Positions 25,470 to 39,231 of a DNA stretch of 64,000 bases are shown piece by piece. The stretch spans positions 1,576 to 65,575 of the forward strand of contig WBMW01000585.1 in assembly GCA_013396635.1 (NCBI GenBank), written 5' to 3'. The position numbers and the translations under genes are program-made. Under the pieces are notes generated by a model that was not told the DNA's origin, searched no databases, and saw only the letters and a program-made list of their open reading frames with translations. This DNA comes from Penelope pileata. Its lineage: Eukaryota > Chordata > Aves > Galliformes > Cracidae. Within the stretch, counting starts at the first letter, position 1, and each line of letters starts with the position of its first letter.

Positions 25470-28400
25470 CACTCTGTGCATAGTTCCTCACTGCAAGGAT
25501 TAGGTTACAGATGGGTGGGTATTACTTCAGTGACTTCTTAAGTGAGAATCCAGATGCTTTTCTACATCCTCTCCTGTTGCTTAGCTGGGGAGTTAGAAGT
25601 CAGTAGCTGCAGGTAAGATTTAAAGTTTGTATCCTTGTTTCTCCTTCACAAAGCTTTCTATCTCCTTCTGTTCAACGATCTAAGTGCAGACTTCAAATGC
25701 TTGGGAATTTACAGATAAATTACAGATTACAGTAAAATTTCAAGAGAATCTGAGTTTTATTATTTTAAGTGCAAGTCATTCTAATGGTCTCAGTCTTTCA
25801 GGAGTTGAGCTCCAGCAAGGTCCTTTGGTGTTGCATGCTTTTGAAAACCTGGACTTTATTTTTGTGCTTAAGCTGTCACTGGGATTTTCAGAGATAGTGG
25901 CCTTTGGACATGTGACAGTTGCTTTGAGTATGTTGTTTCAAGGGCAGTGGTCTCAGGCTGTAGTATTTTACAGTTGTGAGATGCTGGGCTTTGTGCCCAA
26001 CATGCAGAACTTTGGTGTTAGATGCATTGCTGAAAGCGTGCTTAGTGCTTGCTGGATTTCACAGGGAGGAACTGCAGCATTTAAGTTACATATCACAGGG
26101 ATGTGTGAATTAAAATGACTGTTTTTATTTCTCTTTCTGTTACAAATTGCTGGATGTGTTTTCAAATCTGAGCTTGTTTTCCCTACTCCTTCTCTGCTTT
26201 CAGAGAGAAAGCCTGAAGGCAAACTCCAGGCTAAATGCAGCAGTATTGAACTACATGAGTATTTCTGTTATTTCTAGCAGGAGCACAGTCCTGGTTTTCC
26301 TTGTTTGTTGTCTTCCCCGGTTCAGCTAGGAAGCACTTTCAGACCAGGTCTGTGTGCTCATCCCTGTGTGGGCACTTTGCACGTGTGTGATTAATCTCCC
26401 TGGAGCTTGTAAGGTCACTCATGTCTGTAAGAACCACTTGCTGGAAAACAGATAAATTCAGGTGTTTCAGAAAATTCTTGCTCGCGCAAGTACATGTAAT
26501 TATCTCACTGGGGGCTTGCTGGGCTCCTCTGTGCAGTTACTGTAGTGGGACCATTTATTTCACTCATTTAACAGTCTGCAGTGTTTGAATATCTAAAACT
26601 TGTATGCAAAAGTTAACAGGGCAAGACAGAAATCAGATTTTCGGTTTCTGTAGTGGGAGGGGTCACTGTGAATGTTACAGCATTTTGCTCACCCTCCCCA
26701 CTGAGGATATAAAAGCAATATTTGGAAAGTTGATGTGAGAAAGACAACACAGTTTATTTATACTGTGCAGGAATGGAGGAGTCATCTTTGTAGCGCAGCA
26801 GACAAAAGTGGTTTTGGAGCACTGTTTGGAGTAGAGGCTCAAATGTTGTATGCTTGAGTTTTGTGTCATTGCCCCACAGCTTGCATGCCTGCTTTGTCTG
26901 GCTCACCTCCCTTCTGGCAGAGCCGTGGGGAGGATGGCTTTAACTGCCCCCTCATCTGTGCCTGTAACACATTTGGTCACTCCATTTTATTTTCTTCCTC
27001 TGTAAAACATGAGAAGGCAACTTTCACCCAGCCTCATTAGGGCATGAGCTGCTGAAAGGGGCTCCCCAGGTCCAGGCGTTGTCACCAGGTAGTAAAACCT
27101 CTTTAATGGGGCTGGCTTAACTTTTAAGTTTGGCCTGATGTTTTTAACAGTAACTTGTGTTTCCTCTGCCCTTCAGGCCCAACCATTAGCCAGGTGTTTT
27201 TGTTGCAGGGAGTGGGAAAATAGAAGTAATCTAACCACACAGCTGGGCCCTCGGTGAGGGTGCTGGAGGAGGGAGGATGGCCACAGATAGCAGTGGGGAG
27301 TGGGCTGCAAGGCTCCTCGTGAGGGCCTGGCTATTGGAAATAAGATGGCCCTTTGTATATGTATCTATAAATGAATTGGAAGGCTTAAATCTGGCATAAA
27401 GTGTGCCTATGTTGTTTGTGTAATCTTCTAAATAAATCAATTTCCTCCCCGCTTTAACATGCCATCCACTCAGTTTCCTTGTAACTGCAATACGGGCCTG
27501 ACTCTGATCTGCCTTATGCTGTAAACTGTGTTTATGGAGCCAGAACTGGGGGGTCATTAATTTTCTTTACATCAAAAGAAACTCATTTCTTTCAAATGAG
27601 AAGCCTGCTTCACCTAGTAATTCGCTTTAATTGCTCATTTGAAACTTTTGACATTCGATAGGGATGTAAGCTTTGCCAGATGAGGCCCATGCCGGTGGGA
27701 GCCGCAGGTGCTTCCTTGGGTGCCCGGCTTTGGTCCCAGCAGCGGGCCTGGGCTGTGCTGGGCCGCGGCCTGGTGGCATGGCACCAAGCAGCGGTGTTTT
27801 TGGGGCTGTGCGAATCGGTGCTGTGTGGGTGATTGCAACAGTGTGCTCAGAGGGCTCTCATGTGGAGGGGATTCTCTGAGCGTGAGCTGTTTGGTTTTGT
27901 TTGGGAGCTGGAAGGCATGGGCTTTGGTTTGCCTGAGGCTTAACAGTGCTCGCAGGGCTGTGCTGTGATATCTTCCAGTCTAACCTTCTGAACTCCAGTC
28001 TGAACTCCTGCCGAAGTGCTGCTGGGTTAGAAAAAGGTTTCTGAAATATTAATTATGTTTTTTCCTGACTAATATCTGTTAATTTAGTGTTATTTTCTTC
28101 TGGGAGGCTTGGAGGGAAAGAATTTTCTTGCTCAGGGGAACAGGCAAATGGTGCATCTTCAAAGGCATTTTACCAGGATCTATGCTTCAATACGGAGAAA
28201 AGACACAAAAATCAAACACTGTCACTTGGGTTTGTAAACTCATTCACTAAGGTGAATGCAATGTATTGTTCAGTCAGCAGCAGGAGTAGCTTCCCTTAGC
28301 CTGAGAGGTATTTTTTTCCAGTAAATAAACAATAATTTAAATTACTGTGGAAAAAGTAACTTTTGTTAATGGCTTTTGGCTGTGGGGTGTTGTGATGTTA

Positions 28401-29855
28401 GACATATACACAACGGTTCATATCAAAACAATGCTGCATTTTATGAGATGGATCAAAAACTATTGCCAGAGCAGTCCAGTAGCTGAAAACAAGCTAGAGT
28501 CCCTGCTGCTGCTGGAGAAGTTGGGCAGTGTTTTAGGATTTTCTGAATTCAGAGCAAAGGGAAATAGCACAGTTGAGAGAGAATAATGAGCAAAGCCAAA
28601 GTACCTGTGCCAAGACTTCTTAAGAGTTTTATTGATGTGTGTTGTAATTAAAACCAGAATGCGTTAGTTTTCTAATAGGACATTCATTTCCTAGAGAGCA
28701 ATTGCAGTTTGGCATCATGTAATACATTTTTGAAAGGAGTACTGATCTAGGGATACCCTCAGCCTACGCAGGATGGCTGATGTACTAGCTTTGCATGCCC
28801 TCATTATGAACAAGCAAATTAAATATTTTCACTTAGAATAATTATACAAATAAACCTTTGGCTGTGCTGTGATTTCATTAAAACCTTAATTGTTTGGAGA
28901 GCTCAACGAGAGTGTGTGAAGTTGGGTCAGTTTTACTGCACGGCATTTGTCTCGATAGCAGATTTACGGCAGGACTGGATTTAATCTCCTGCCTGATCTT
29001 TACAGTAGCAGGCTGGGGATGGGAAGGCATTGGTGTGTTTCAGGTGATAGGTAGCTCTATTTCTGAACTGGAAAAACAGAGCTGGGCTTTAAAATTTCTG
29101 GGCGGCCTTAAAATGAACTAGCAAGGTGGAGGAGGGAGAGCAAAATAGGTGTTGCTTTTAAATTAGCTTCTTAGCGTGCACATTGTCACACCTTCACACA
29201 TGGCTGTAGGCTCAAATCTATTTCTCATCAAAGCAAGTGTAGAGTAAGGGAATATTGCTGCCATCTGGGTTGCAAAGATCAGAAATAACAGGCCTTGCTA
29301 GGAGAGGAACCAGTTGTGGGTGCTACCGTGTAAACTGTTTTTATGCCACTTGATTAATCATTTCTGAGGGTGAGGACAACAAAATGTTTACCAGGTCATG
29401 CACTAATTTCTTAAATACTCTGAAGTTTCATTTTCCGGGTTTTAAGGTGGTGGTATGCCTTTGAAACGCGTTACAGTATCTGTAGGGTCAGCATCTCAAC
29501 TAATGTTGGTCCTGAGCATGAAAAACACAAGCATGTTGGATGTCTCCAAAGGAGAGTTTAATTAGAGGAATGAGTAGTTGTCAAGTGCACCACAGCTCCA
29601 CTGTTTAATTTGATGAAAATTTTCATGCGGAGTCTCATACAAATGAAGTCACTTATGGTTTATTAGTCAGCTGTGACCTGTGAGCCTTTCAGGGTACTGA
29701 GAAAAAAAAAAAACACCTGAGAAATATCGGAAGAGATATAAAGTACTTCCGTGGGTGGAGATCAAATTGCAGAGAACTTTGTCTTTTTCTCTTTTTGTAT
29801 TATTTTGACACAATAAGTTTTTTTCTTTTTTTTCTACCTTCTTCCCCTTCTTTAG

Positions 29856-30356
29856 GACCCACGATTATCAGCTTTAATTTTTGACAAGCTTCAAGTGCCT
29901 GACTATTTACAGAAAAACAGGAATGAAGGAGAGAGCAGATGCGAAACTTGTGCCACTCACTTGAACCAGCTGAAACAGGAAGCCATCCAGATGATGCACA
30001 CCCTCAACCAAGCCAGCTACCCAGAAATGCCCGACCTCCCACCCGGTGCCACGGCGGTGACCAGCATGGTACCCAGGGTGGTCACAGTCTCTTCCCAGCG
30101 GGACCTGCCACTGATTGCTGGGCAGGTGGGCAGACAGCCAGGAAAATCGCCGTATCTCTTGTCTGGGGCAGAGAAGAAGAAGGGACTTGGATGGTCTCAA
30201 GGCGTGGGCAGTTTTCCAAACTCCAGTGTTCAAGTCACAGTGGCCCCCAGCGGCCTCAGCGGTGCGCTGAGTTCGGTCACCATCCAAGCTCAGCAGTACC
30301 TTGAGGGCATGTGGAGTATCTCCAGGGTGAACAGCTTCCTGCCTCAGGCTTGTCTA
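29856..30356 (+). CDS. KIF26A: KIF26A coding exon A (pre-motor N-terminal region)
   Basis: Internal coding exon of 501 nt (167 codons, phase 0 at both ends). A long pyrimidine tract ending in TTTAG precedes it and a consensus donor GTAAGT follows at 30357. The peptide starts DPRLSALIFDKLQ. It has a CETCATHLNQLKQEA motif at residues 29-43, with a CxxC pair as in KIF26A and KIF26B, and a KKGLGW segment. It ends SVTIQAQQYLEGMWSISRVN then SFLPQACL. From recall of the family, the EGMWS-SRVNSFLP-ACL ending is KIF26A-like, while KIF26B differs there. KIF26A is an atypical kinesin with little or no ATPase activity. It binds microtubules and restrains GRB2-dependent GDNF-RET signalling in enteric neurons. 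The motor domain lies downstream and is not encoded here. Confidence is high for the family and good for the A paralogue. Confidence 0.9.
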
Positions 30357-32279
30357 GTAAGTAGTGGTAACGCAGTTGCAGAACTTTTGTTTGTGTGTGT
30401 GTGGATAAAGATAAAATTTGAGATGTATGCATACTTATCTTGGAGAGGATCAGCTAATGGTATTCTGAGCCATGTTTCAGGTACTGAGGAGCTGAAAAAG
30501 AGCTTTGAACAATGTTCTGTCAGATGGCACAAGGAATTTGCTTTCTGATCTTGGATGGCAAGATGCTTTCCTCAGATGTTTTTGCAAGTATTTTAGCTTT
30601 GTGTATGCTGGTGATGTTATTTGGCTGTCAAATACCTGGTGACCTCTTCAGAAAAACAAAAAAGGCCAAGTTTGTCACATAAGAAACTCTGGGAACTTCA
30701 TGGGAGTTGTATCAAAGGTGAACCTGACCCTCAAATCTAGTGCTGAACTTCTAAGGCTGTGTTCAATTCAGCAGATATTGATAGACTGCAATGGGGAGAA
30801 TTAATCTTCAAGTTAGATGCGCTGCAAAATAGCTTTCTGTGAGGGGGATGTTCAGAACGTTACCGCTGTGCCACATCCCTGTAAATGCTACTGCACTTGG
30901 ATTCTAAGTGTTAAAGTTGGTTTTAAACCATTCCTGTATTTGGTGTATACTTTAAGAATTCTTGATGAGAAAGGAATAAGTTTTATAGTGGTGCACGTTA
31001 CCTTCACAAGTAAATTAATTACAGATTTGTGACCATCTGTGGAATGCTGCTAAGAACAATAGGATATATAGACTGATTTTGACTAAGATTTATTTGTATC
31101 AGTTTCCCATGATAGTGAACAAGGAAGCGTGAACAGAAGCTTTTCACTCAGATACTGCAGCAGATCTTGCAAGACCAGGGATGTTGGTGCTAGACAGCTT
31201 TGAATTTAACATAATGCCTTATGTGCTGTTTTATATAAACACTACCAAATATTGCTTGGTAGCGTCAGCTGGTTGAACTCCAAGATCATCAGAGATAAAT
31301 GTTTAAGAGTGCCATTGTATAACATTACTTTTACAGGGAGGCTTCTAGAAAAGTCTTGGAGATATGATTCCTCCCTCCCATACTTCTCTCACATGGAAAT
31401 TTGTGAATGTACACACATCTCACCAGTGAGGGGTCCCCTTTCTTCATTGAATCTTCATTGGTGTCAGATAGTTCGCTGGTGATATTATGTTGAGGAAAAA
31501 GGGAGAAAAAAGTCCCATTCAGCTATTAGGAGGAACTGCTTCTGTAAGTGCTGTTCTAAAACACTACTCCATGCATTAGAGATCAGTCTGGCCAATGTAA
31601 GGCATGTGGCTTTGCAGTATCTTTTTAATTCTGTGTGTATCACAGAAGCATAGGAAAAATTAGAAAGCTATTGGGTTAAGAAGCCTGCACTCTCTGGAAG
31701 CAGAAGTATTTCCATTTCTCTGCTCATTCCTTTTCTGTCCTTATTCATGTTTTAAATAATTCACTAACTGCCAGCTCCAAATTTCTTTCTGCTTAACCAT
31801 GCTGACTGATAGATGTGGTTTCCCCTAACCACTGCATTATTCTATGATAAAACTGAGCTACCTCATTTAACCCCTGTGAAGGAAAAATGTGTGTAATGCA
31901 ACAGACCTTAAGTGCAGTCTAGAAATGTGCAAAAAAGCTCAGTAGCCTGGAAAACAGTGACCTTGAATTAAAGGACAGCGTTAGACTGAGTGTTGGAGGC
32001 TGCTTGGATGTGATCCAGTCATTTGAGAGAACAGTTTAGCTTTAGAGGCAGCTTTTGGAGAAAAGCTAGATTACTTTTTTCTTTATTTAAGCTCAAAGGT
32101 ATTTAAGGAAGAATCTGTTGTTCATCTCTGCCCAAATTGTCCTTTCTGTGTCATAATTCTCCTACTGCTTTTTGCTTTATTAAGAGCCTTGTGTCTGATG
32201 AAACTGTTAGGGTGGGGAAGGCAGAAAGTGCTTCCCCATCACTTTTCCCTGGCAGAAATATAGGTGTCAGAGGACATGA

Positions 32280-32850
32280 AGTTGGAGGGATTTCAGGAAT
32301 CAGCTGGACTGGGACAGCATCCACTGCAGGACGTTCTTGTCCAATGCTTGTCTTACCTCATCCTGCAATTTTGTGATGATGGAGATTTCACAAGTTCTCC
32401 TGATCGTCAACTCTCAAGCTCTTTTCTCATTAGGAAGGTTTTCTTGCCTTTTAAAATAAATAAATAAAAGTTAATCTCCACTGCTGTATTTTAAACTCAT
32501 TATTCCAGTCATGGTATACATGGAGAAGAGTTTATTCTATTATTCATAGCTTTTTTTTTTCCTTTTGTATTTGAAGTTGGTTGTCATGTTTCTCTGCAGT
32601 CATTTCTCCCCAGTCTTTTCTCTACAATAAAGCAAATCCTAAACACTCAGCCTTTCCTTGTTAGTCATGATTTCTTGACTTTTGATGACTCTTGTAACTC
32701 TCTCTAGATTGCCTCTTTTTCACTCATATCCATCTAAATACCAGTGCTCCAAGCGGGATCTTTTGTTCCAGCTGAGGCCTCACTGAAGCGAAGAGCTGAG
32801 TGGATAGCTCTGGTTTTGGTTAACTCCTCAGTTTCACCAGAATCTGAGAA
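32280..32850 (-). mobile_element. Ancient CR1 LINE fragment
   Basis: Antisense and strongly diverged. Recognisable blocks are GCAGGACGTTCTTGTCCAAT, GATGATGGAGATTTCACAA, ACTCAGCCTTTCCTTGTTAG followed by TCATGATTTCTTGAC, GACTCTTGTAACTCTCTCTAG, and TTCCAGCTGAGGCCTCACTGA. These follow the order of an old amniote CR1 3' region. It is much older than the other copies in this window. Confidence 0.75.
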
Positions 32851-35800
32851 AATCTGAGTGTTGTAGTTGAAGAGCAAAGCTCCAAAATATGAAGCTGGTG
32901 TAAGACATGAACTGATCTGGTTAGAGGAATTCTGGAGGAAGGAAAATAAATGCAGTGAAAAGGATAGCACTGACTTATTTATTACATGTAACGTGACCGC
33001 ATCTCAGAGCCCTCAAGATACTGCACAAATGCAGAAGAAAAGATCGCCCATGCCCTGAGGACTTCACACTCTTATTTGTGATGTTTTGATCACTCTGTAA
33101 ATATCCCTGTTTCACTTGGAACCTGAAGGTTGTTTTTTTTTTTTGTTCCCTCAGTGGAGTTTCTTCTTGAAACAGTGCTGCACTCCTTGGTGGGAAACTA
33201 TTATCCAAGTGCTTTACATCTCAGTGGTATAACTCAGTGCTGCACTTGAAGTGAGCATGATTCATTTTCTAAAGACTGGATGACAGACACAAATGAAGGC
33301 TGGGGTTCATCTCAGCTATTTTCAGCTGCCAAAAAGACAGGTGTTTATTCCCAGCTAATTACTGAGGCTTCCTTTATAGCAGTGGGAGAGCAACAGGCAC
33401 CTCCAGGAGATGGTTTATTCTTCTCATATTGGATGTCTGTCCTGTCTCATTTTGGACATACGTCTTGGCTCACCTTGTCTGTTGAAGATGCCTGTTGCTT
33501 TCTGTTGGTGCCAGTAGAGCCCAGATGGGTGATGTGGAGCAAAACCTCCCTCAGGCGGGCTGGCATGATGTGCTTTGTGCCCATTGCCTTGAAAACGCAC
33601 AGCAGCACATGGCTGCCAAACCTTATGAGACCTTGTATCTACAAAGTGTTCTCCAGGACCTGTATATTTTTTATTTCTGTTCAGTTTTAACAGTGGTTTG
33701 GAATTGTCTGCAGAGAGAAAAAAAAAAGTGATTTGATTTCTGCTCTTCCCATGTTCCTCCTTAGACTTGCATGTCTTACCTTGTAATGTCACTTGCAGTT
33801 AGGAAAATACGTCTGGGCTGAATGTTTGGGGTCAGAAGTGCAGGACATCGTAAATTTTTAATATATGTTTGGAGTTCAAGTGTGAAAATCCATTATATAG
33901 ATTATAAATTTTTTGAACAGGCATGTGTCTTCAAAGCGTAGTGTGAGTGCTGCTCAAACTGAAATAATAACAGTGGGCTTCTGGAGCTGTGAAAAGGAAC
34001 AGTAATTAAGGGTCTGGAGGAGGGTCCGGGGAGGGGAAGACTGGGATTGCAACCGGAGTACAAGAGGTGAAGATGTAATCAGCTGCTTTACCCAAGTGGC
34101 CTGTTGTGAAAAATTACAAAAAATAATCACCAGTAGCAGCGATAAGTCGTTTGACCAGGCAGTGAGCACTGTGGAGGGGAGGGAGCTGACATAACTCCAT
34201 GTAAGACAGCTGATTTGCAGTGGACGACTGACAACTGTAATTAGTACATAGTTTTATATTGGTGTTTTTAATTCTAGACCTGACAACTGAGTACAAGATT
34301 ACTTCTCAAATGAAAAAACGTGTTAGCAGTGGTTAGCATTACCACACTTTAACACAGAGAAGCAGGAGGAATTTAGGCTTCCTAGATGTGTTGGAATCTG
34401 TCTGAGATGTACAGTGTATTTTCAGTGGTTTTCATTTTCTACATCTATTAAAGTACCTGCATGTATTGCTTATTGTAGGAAAAAGAGGTCCAACTGCATG
34501 CTTTGAATTGGCTGTTATTAGTACGCAGTATTATGCAGTGGATAGAAGTGGTAATGTAGCCATGCCCTGTAAAGACATCACAGTGAAATAGAACTTGTTT
34601 TGCAAATTGCATTTTCTTTCATGTTATGCAAAATGAAATCTTTGCCACACTGTATTTCTAATTTGAATGTACACAAATGATACTGGTAATAACCAAAGTA
34701 TTGTGACTGCCTTAAATCTTTACTAGTGTCTTAAGTTGCTTTAAAAATATATTTAAAAAGAAACCTGCTCCATTAGGAAACTGGGAAAGTTGGAGTTGAC
34801 TTAAGTAAGACTTGAAAGCATATGTATATAAGACTGTGAATATATCAGTAGTCCAATGCATGTCCTTGAGAATATTCACAAATTTAAGGTTAGGTGTATG
34901 TTTATGGCCAGATTGAGTTCTTCAACTATGGAGGTAAAAGAGGGTCTGAGTGTGAATGGCTGCATATACTTCTAAGTTCAAGGAGTTATGTTTGTTTTCT
35001 TTATGTGAATAATCTCTGAAAGTTATTCTAGTCAGAATTTAAGCTTTCCTGGAGTTCTTAGGAATAAGTTTTCTTCTCACCCTAATGTAAACCAGATGGA
35101 TTCATTTGAGGGTAGTTCAGTCCTTGTTGACTTTCCTGAAATCCTTCTTCTTTGTTTATAGCAAGGATGACTTACATTTTGCTTAGAAGATGTAATAAAA
35201 AGCTGATGACGGAAAACAGAATGAGAAGATTTACTCTTCAGCATTTGCTTTTTTACATTGATAAATGTCATACCAAATGGATTTTTAAATTAATTTTTAA
35301 AATCTTTTGTGATGGCTTTCTCAGTGACCTTTTATTAATACTGTGTGTGAAATATATTTTGTAACGAAACAATTAAAATATAGTGCTTTGACCATAAATC
35401 TTGTCTATAAGACATTTGTATGACTTTGGGCTTTGAGACATTTCTCAGACCACACAGATAACAGCTTGGCTCTGCATAAGGCAAGAGCAGCCTCAGACTA
35501 GTAGTGGGGCCAGGACTATGCAGAGCCTTTTCTGTTTTCTCTTTAGCTTTGGTGATGTTCGTGCTGCTGTTCTTTGGGGGAAGTGCATCAAGGAAGGGGG
35601 GTTAGCAGAGAAAGCTTGTACTGGTCACTCTCCTTAATTTTTCAAATGGCAGAAGGAAACCTTTTGATCCAAGTTAGTAAATGCTCTCTCTTATTAACCT
35701 AGTTTTATAGCCCCTGTGCATAATACCTTTCCTGAGGCTGTTGTGTCTCAGATGGGCTGTTTCCTAGCACAGCACTTTGCTGCCTTAGTGAATGCAGAGT

Positions 35801-38639
35801 GAGAGGTGTGAGGTGGGATCACTGTTGTGGCTCCCACTGCCAGTGATACACCCTTACATTCAGAGTTGTAAGGCAGACCTTGCCTCAAGAGCCAGGCAAC
35901 AACCATGTAACAGACCGGTTTAGAAAGCGTGGGTTAGAAATTCAGTCTTGTACACACACATAGAAATGTAGCCTGCTGTTCTGTGTGATTACGAAGGACT
36001 CCACACTTTTTTTTTAAATTGCTCCCAGTGTGGGATGCTGAAGGTGAAAATGAGCTTACTTTTTAAAGTATAGCTCAGGCATCAGAGTGACTCAGGAAAG
36101 AGAATAAAGAGTTGGCAGAAAGGGTATTGGCTATGAGATGGAAATGAGCATTTTTGCAGGTGAGGGTATGGATCCTGTCTCTTTACATTGTGCATTTGCA
36201 ACTTCTGCCGTACTGTTGGTTTTACAATTGTGGGACAGGGTAAATATTCTCAGGACTCAGACCCTCTTGAGTCTCAGATTTCCACCTGGAAACACAGTTC
36301 TTTTGATCCTTCACCCCTCTAGGCTAAGCGGTTATTATTACAGCTCTCACAGGGGAACAAGTCCATACTGGTCTTTGTTGACAATTGCAGTCAACGAGCA
36401 ATAATAAAGAATGTTGGCCCAGACTTCACCTATACTAATCAGGGGTAGATTTAAGACTAGCAGACTTTAGAGATGATTTGCAAATGATAATCCACAGAAT
36501 TTACCTTTATTGGGTCTCAGGTTATCTCAAGGTCTGTTGCTGAGGTTAATGGCCTTCAAACTCTCAGAAATTCTTAGTGTAACTTCTGAGGAACTCGCTG
36601 AGAACATCTTGGGTTTACGCACAGTCTTTTGCAGTAGCAGGGGTTCACAGATCTCTCCTCTGGAAGATGCACCACAAACTACACTTTAAGAGAAAAAGAT
36701 CCTCCTGTTTTTTACCCCGGGTGTTTAAATTTTCTGCTCTCCCCTTTGAATTAGTTTATTTGGGATGGCCTTCTCTGTTCGCTTCAGTCTCTTTTGCTTC
36801 CCACTACTACATTTAAACTGTGTGTTAACTGATTGTTAATTCATGCATCCCGCTCGCACAGCATTAGAAATCACCTTACAAGAAAGGCTCTTAGTTTTTG
36901 GCTGGAGCTCAGAAATGACATCCAATAGAGTAAGACTCTATATATCTAATCTAGAAGTGCTTTCATGAGGCTCTGCACTGTCTGTGTTGGTTAAGGGTGG
37001 GCTCCAATTGAATGGTGCCTCACAGTTTCAGAGGTGAAGAAGCCGAGGAACCAGATAAATTCTTGAGCTCAGACCTCAGTCAGCTGAAGACAGAGGAAAA
37101 GTCTTGTGCAAAGGTCTCTATACCACATGAAAGGAACTGATCTACATGGTTGGATACAAATGTGGATTACCCAGTCGTCCTGCTTGCATAAAATAGGATT
37201 GAATACTGTACATTTTTTTTGGAAAGCACTTTGAGTTTAACATTTGCTCTGTAGGCTGAATACCGGAATGACTGCATGCCAAGGTTGTGAGATTCCAGGT
37301 AGCCACACTACACAGTGTGAGCATCTCCTGTTTTGTGGTATGAGCAGCTGAGCATGTGGCAAATACTGACATTCCTTGTTACTTGTGACTGAAATCACTG
37401 AAATACCCTAAGTGGAAGCTTCTGAAAGGAGGTCTTAAAAAGCATCAATATAAAATGTATCTACATTTGTGTTTGAACACTTGGGAGAGAATTTATGATG
37501 TATAGATAGAGTTCATAGATGTTTCAAACATTTCATATGTGTGTTTAATGGAATGGCTTGCCACTTTACTGAACATAGTATCAAATCGGCTCTGTTAATT
37601 GAAAAAGATTTTTCACATTATTGCTAATGATGTGACACAGTTTTGTTAGAGATGGTGCATAAAATAGTGCTACTTGAAATGACATTAATGTATGCATTTA
37701 AATTCCTTCTTTTCCATTTACGTGCATTATTGATTTTATTTCATTGCTGGGGAGATAATGGATTTATAATTAGAATACAGTCACCGTAATCAATGATGAG
37801 ATTATTAGACTTATAAATAGAACTTTCAAACTACTATGAGGTAATTTCCCAGTGTAACGAAGGATCGATAATTAGAGGTTTGCTTTGAATCTTGAAGTGC
37901 TACTTGTGAGATTCAGGCACAAAGCACTTTTAGGGAAGTAAGTCCATATAAGTCATTCTACAAACTGATCTTGTGGTTTGACATTTTCCAAAGTTGGCCT
38001 GTTACTATTATTTTAGTTTGGTGCCCAAATACTGCTGAGTTAATTCCTCTGGGTTTGCACAGCTGGCACTCTCTCAAAATTGGACAAGTTTGTTTTTCTC
38101 TGGTATCTAATTTGAAGGAAGCTTTGGAAAGGTGCCATAGGCAGAAGCCTGTTCCTGTATTTTTGATACTATTGATAATGGATCTGCTATTCACAGCTCC
38201 CTCCTCCTGCTTCTCAAAAGTAAGGGTGGTAAAGTTGGTCAAGGTAGTCAAAGCTGATGTCGAAGACGAATGGGAGAGGGTGCCCTTATGATGACTGGCT
38301 TGAGAATGGTCTGAGTTTGGTTGGTTTCTGCAGAATAGCTGCGTAAATATTGCCCTCGTTCTCAGCAGTCTCTTCTCATGACTCCAAAGTTCTTAAGGGG
38401 ACCTATGGGAGTAGCACAACATCCCACAGTAGTTAAGCTAAGACTAGTGAAAAGATAAATGTAAGTGATAAGAGCATAAGAAATACCTATTGGGTCTGAG
38501 CTACAGCACACCGTGCCCAGGGTTGTCTCCAGCAGTGGAGCTATAAATGGCGTTTAGGGAGAGCTGTGGAGCCTGACTGCTTTCTGCAGTCTGCTCATAC
38601 TCCTCAGCATGCACAGCTGGGAAGGTCTCAGGGGCACAT

Positions 38640-39231
38640 CTCTCTCTGTTTCCTTTAGTATCTCTTTATATGCCTGTCATCCAGGAATTTATCTAATGCC
38701 TCTCTGACCCTGCTGACACTCTCTGCCTCCACAACCTCCTGTGTCAGCAGGTTCCAAGAGTTCACTACCCTGGTGCAAAGAAGTGCTCTCTTTCATCACT
38801 TTTAAACTTATACCCCATTAGTTTCATTTACCATCACTTGTACCTCATAATACAGGTATGAGTGAACAGCGATTGTTCATTCAGCTTTGTCTCTGTGGCT
38901 TTGTAGCCCTCAGCCTTCATCTCTCTAAACAATAGTCCCAGCCTCCATCATCTCTCCTCCTAAGGCAGCTGCTTCATCCTCTTGACAATTTGACAAAGAC
39001 TTGCTTGTCTCTGTCATTTCACTAACTCTGCTACCTGTGTCTTCTGATGCAGGACTAGGACTGCACCTGGTACTCAGTATGTGGACATCCTCCTTGTTCT
39101 CAGTACCCTGCTTCGTGGTGCTCAAAATATGGTGGTTTTTGGCTGCTATTACATCTTGAACCACAGATCTCAGAGAACTGTCTATGAGTCTTAGATCTTC
39201 CCTGAGTTGTAGCTGCCAGTTCCAAGTTCAG
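38640..39231 (-). mobile_element. Old CR1 LINE, part 1 (interrupted)
   Basis: Antisense old CR1: GGAATTTATCTAATGCCTCTC, CTCTCTGCCTCCACAACCTC, AGCAGGTTCCAAGAG, CCCATTAGTTTCATTTACC, then the region that normally carries CTCAGCCxTCTCT and the ACTGCACxxxGTAxTC block. The matches are loose, as expected for an old copy. The series stops where the younger CR1 begins at about 39232 and seems to resume at about 40111. Confidence 0.7.

Larger units (their letters stand above)
1..29855 (+). other. KIF26A intron or 5' flank upstream of exon A
   Basis: No supported coding exon was found here. I looked for the KIF26 N-terminal Cys/His block (pattern C-x-x-C-H-x-K-L-V-E-L-K-R-Q-A) that should precede exon A and did not see it on the plus strand, so this is most likely intron. 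The first ~300 bp are CpG-rich. After about 3 kb the sequence becomes ordinary AT-rich intronic DNA. Contents are CR1 pieces at 815-957, 3838-4102, 5545-5625 and 8327-8625, short tandem repeats near 5.9, 9.4, 11.7 and 25.4 kb, a 19-bp poly(A) at 23347-23365, and CpG-richer patches near 14.05-14.2 kb and 27.66-27.85 kb. I see nothing recognisable from about 14.3 to 23.3 kb. Confidence 0.6.

Noticed and set aside
25684..26118. 144-codon plus-strand open frame
   Set aside because: No recognisable domain or family, AT-rich intronic context and no Kozak or splice support. Treated as chance.
27660..27850. GC-rich patch as an alternative KIF26A first exon
   Set aside because: No KIF26 N-terminal motif and no convincing donor. 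Only base composition supports it.
1..29855. miR-203, which lies near KIF26A in mammals
   Set aside because: The mature sequence core (GTGAAATGTTTAGGACCAC) was not seen on either strand by eye. It would be expected upstream of the gene, outside this window.
30357..30548. Open frame continuing past KIF26A exon A
   Set aside because: A consensus donor GTAAGT lies at 30357, the family sequence stops there and resumes exactly in phase at 48908. The extension has no KIF26 similarity.
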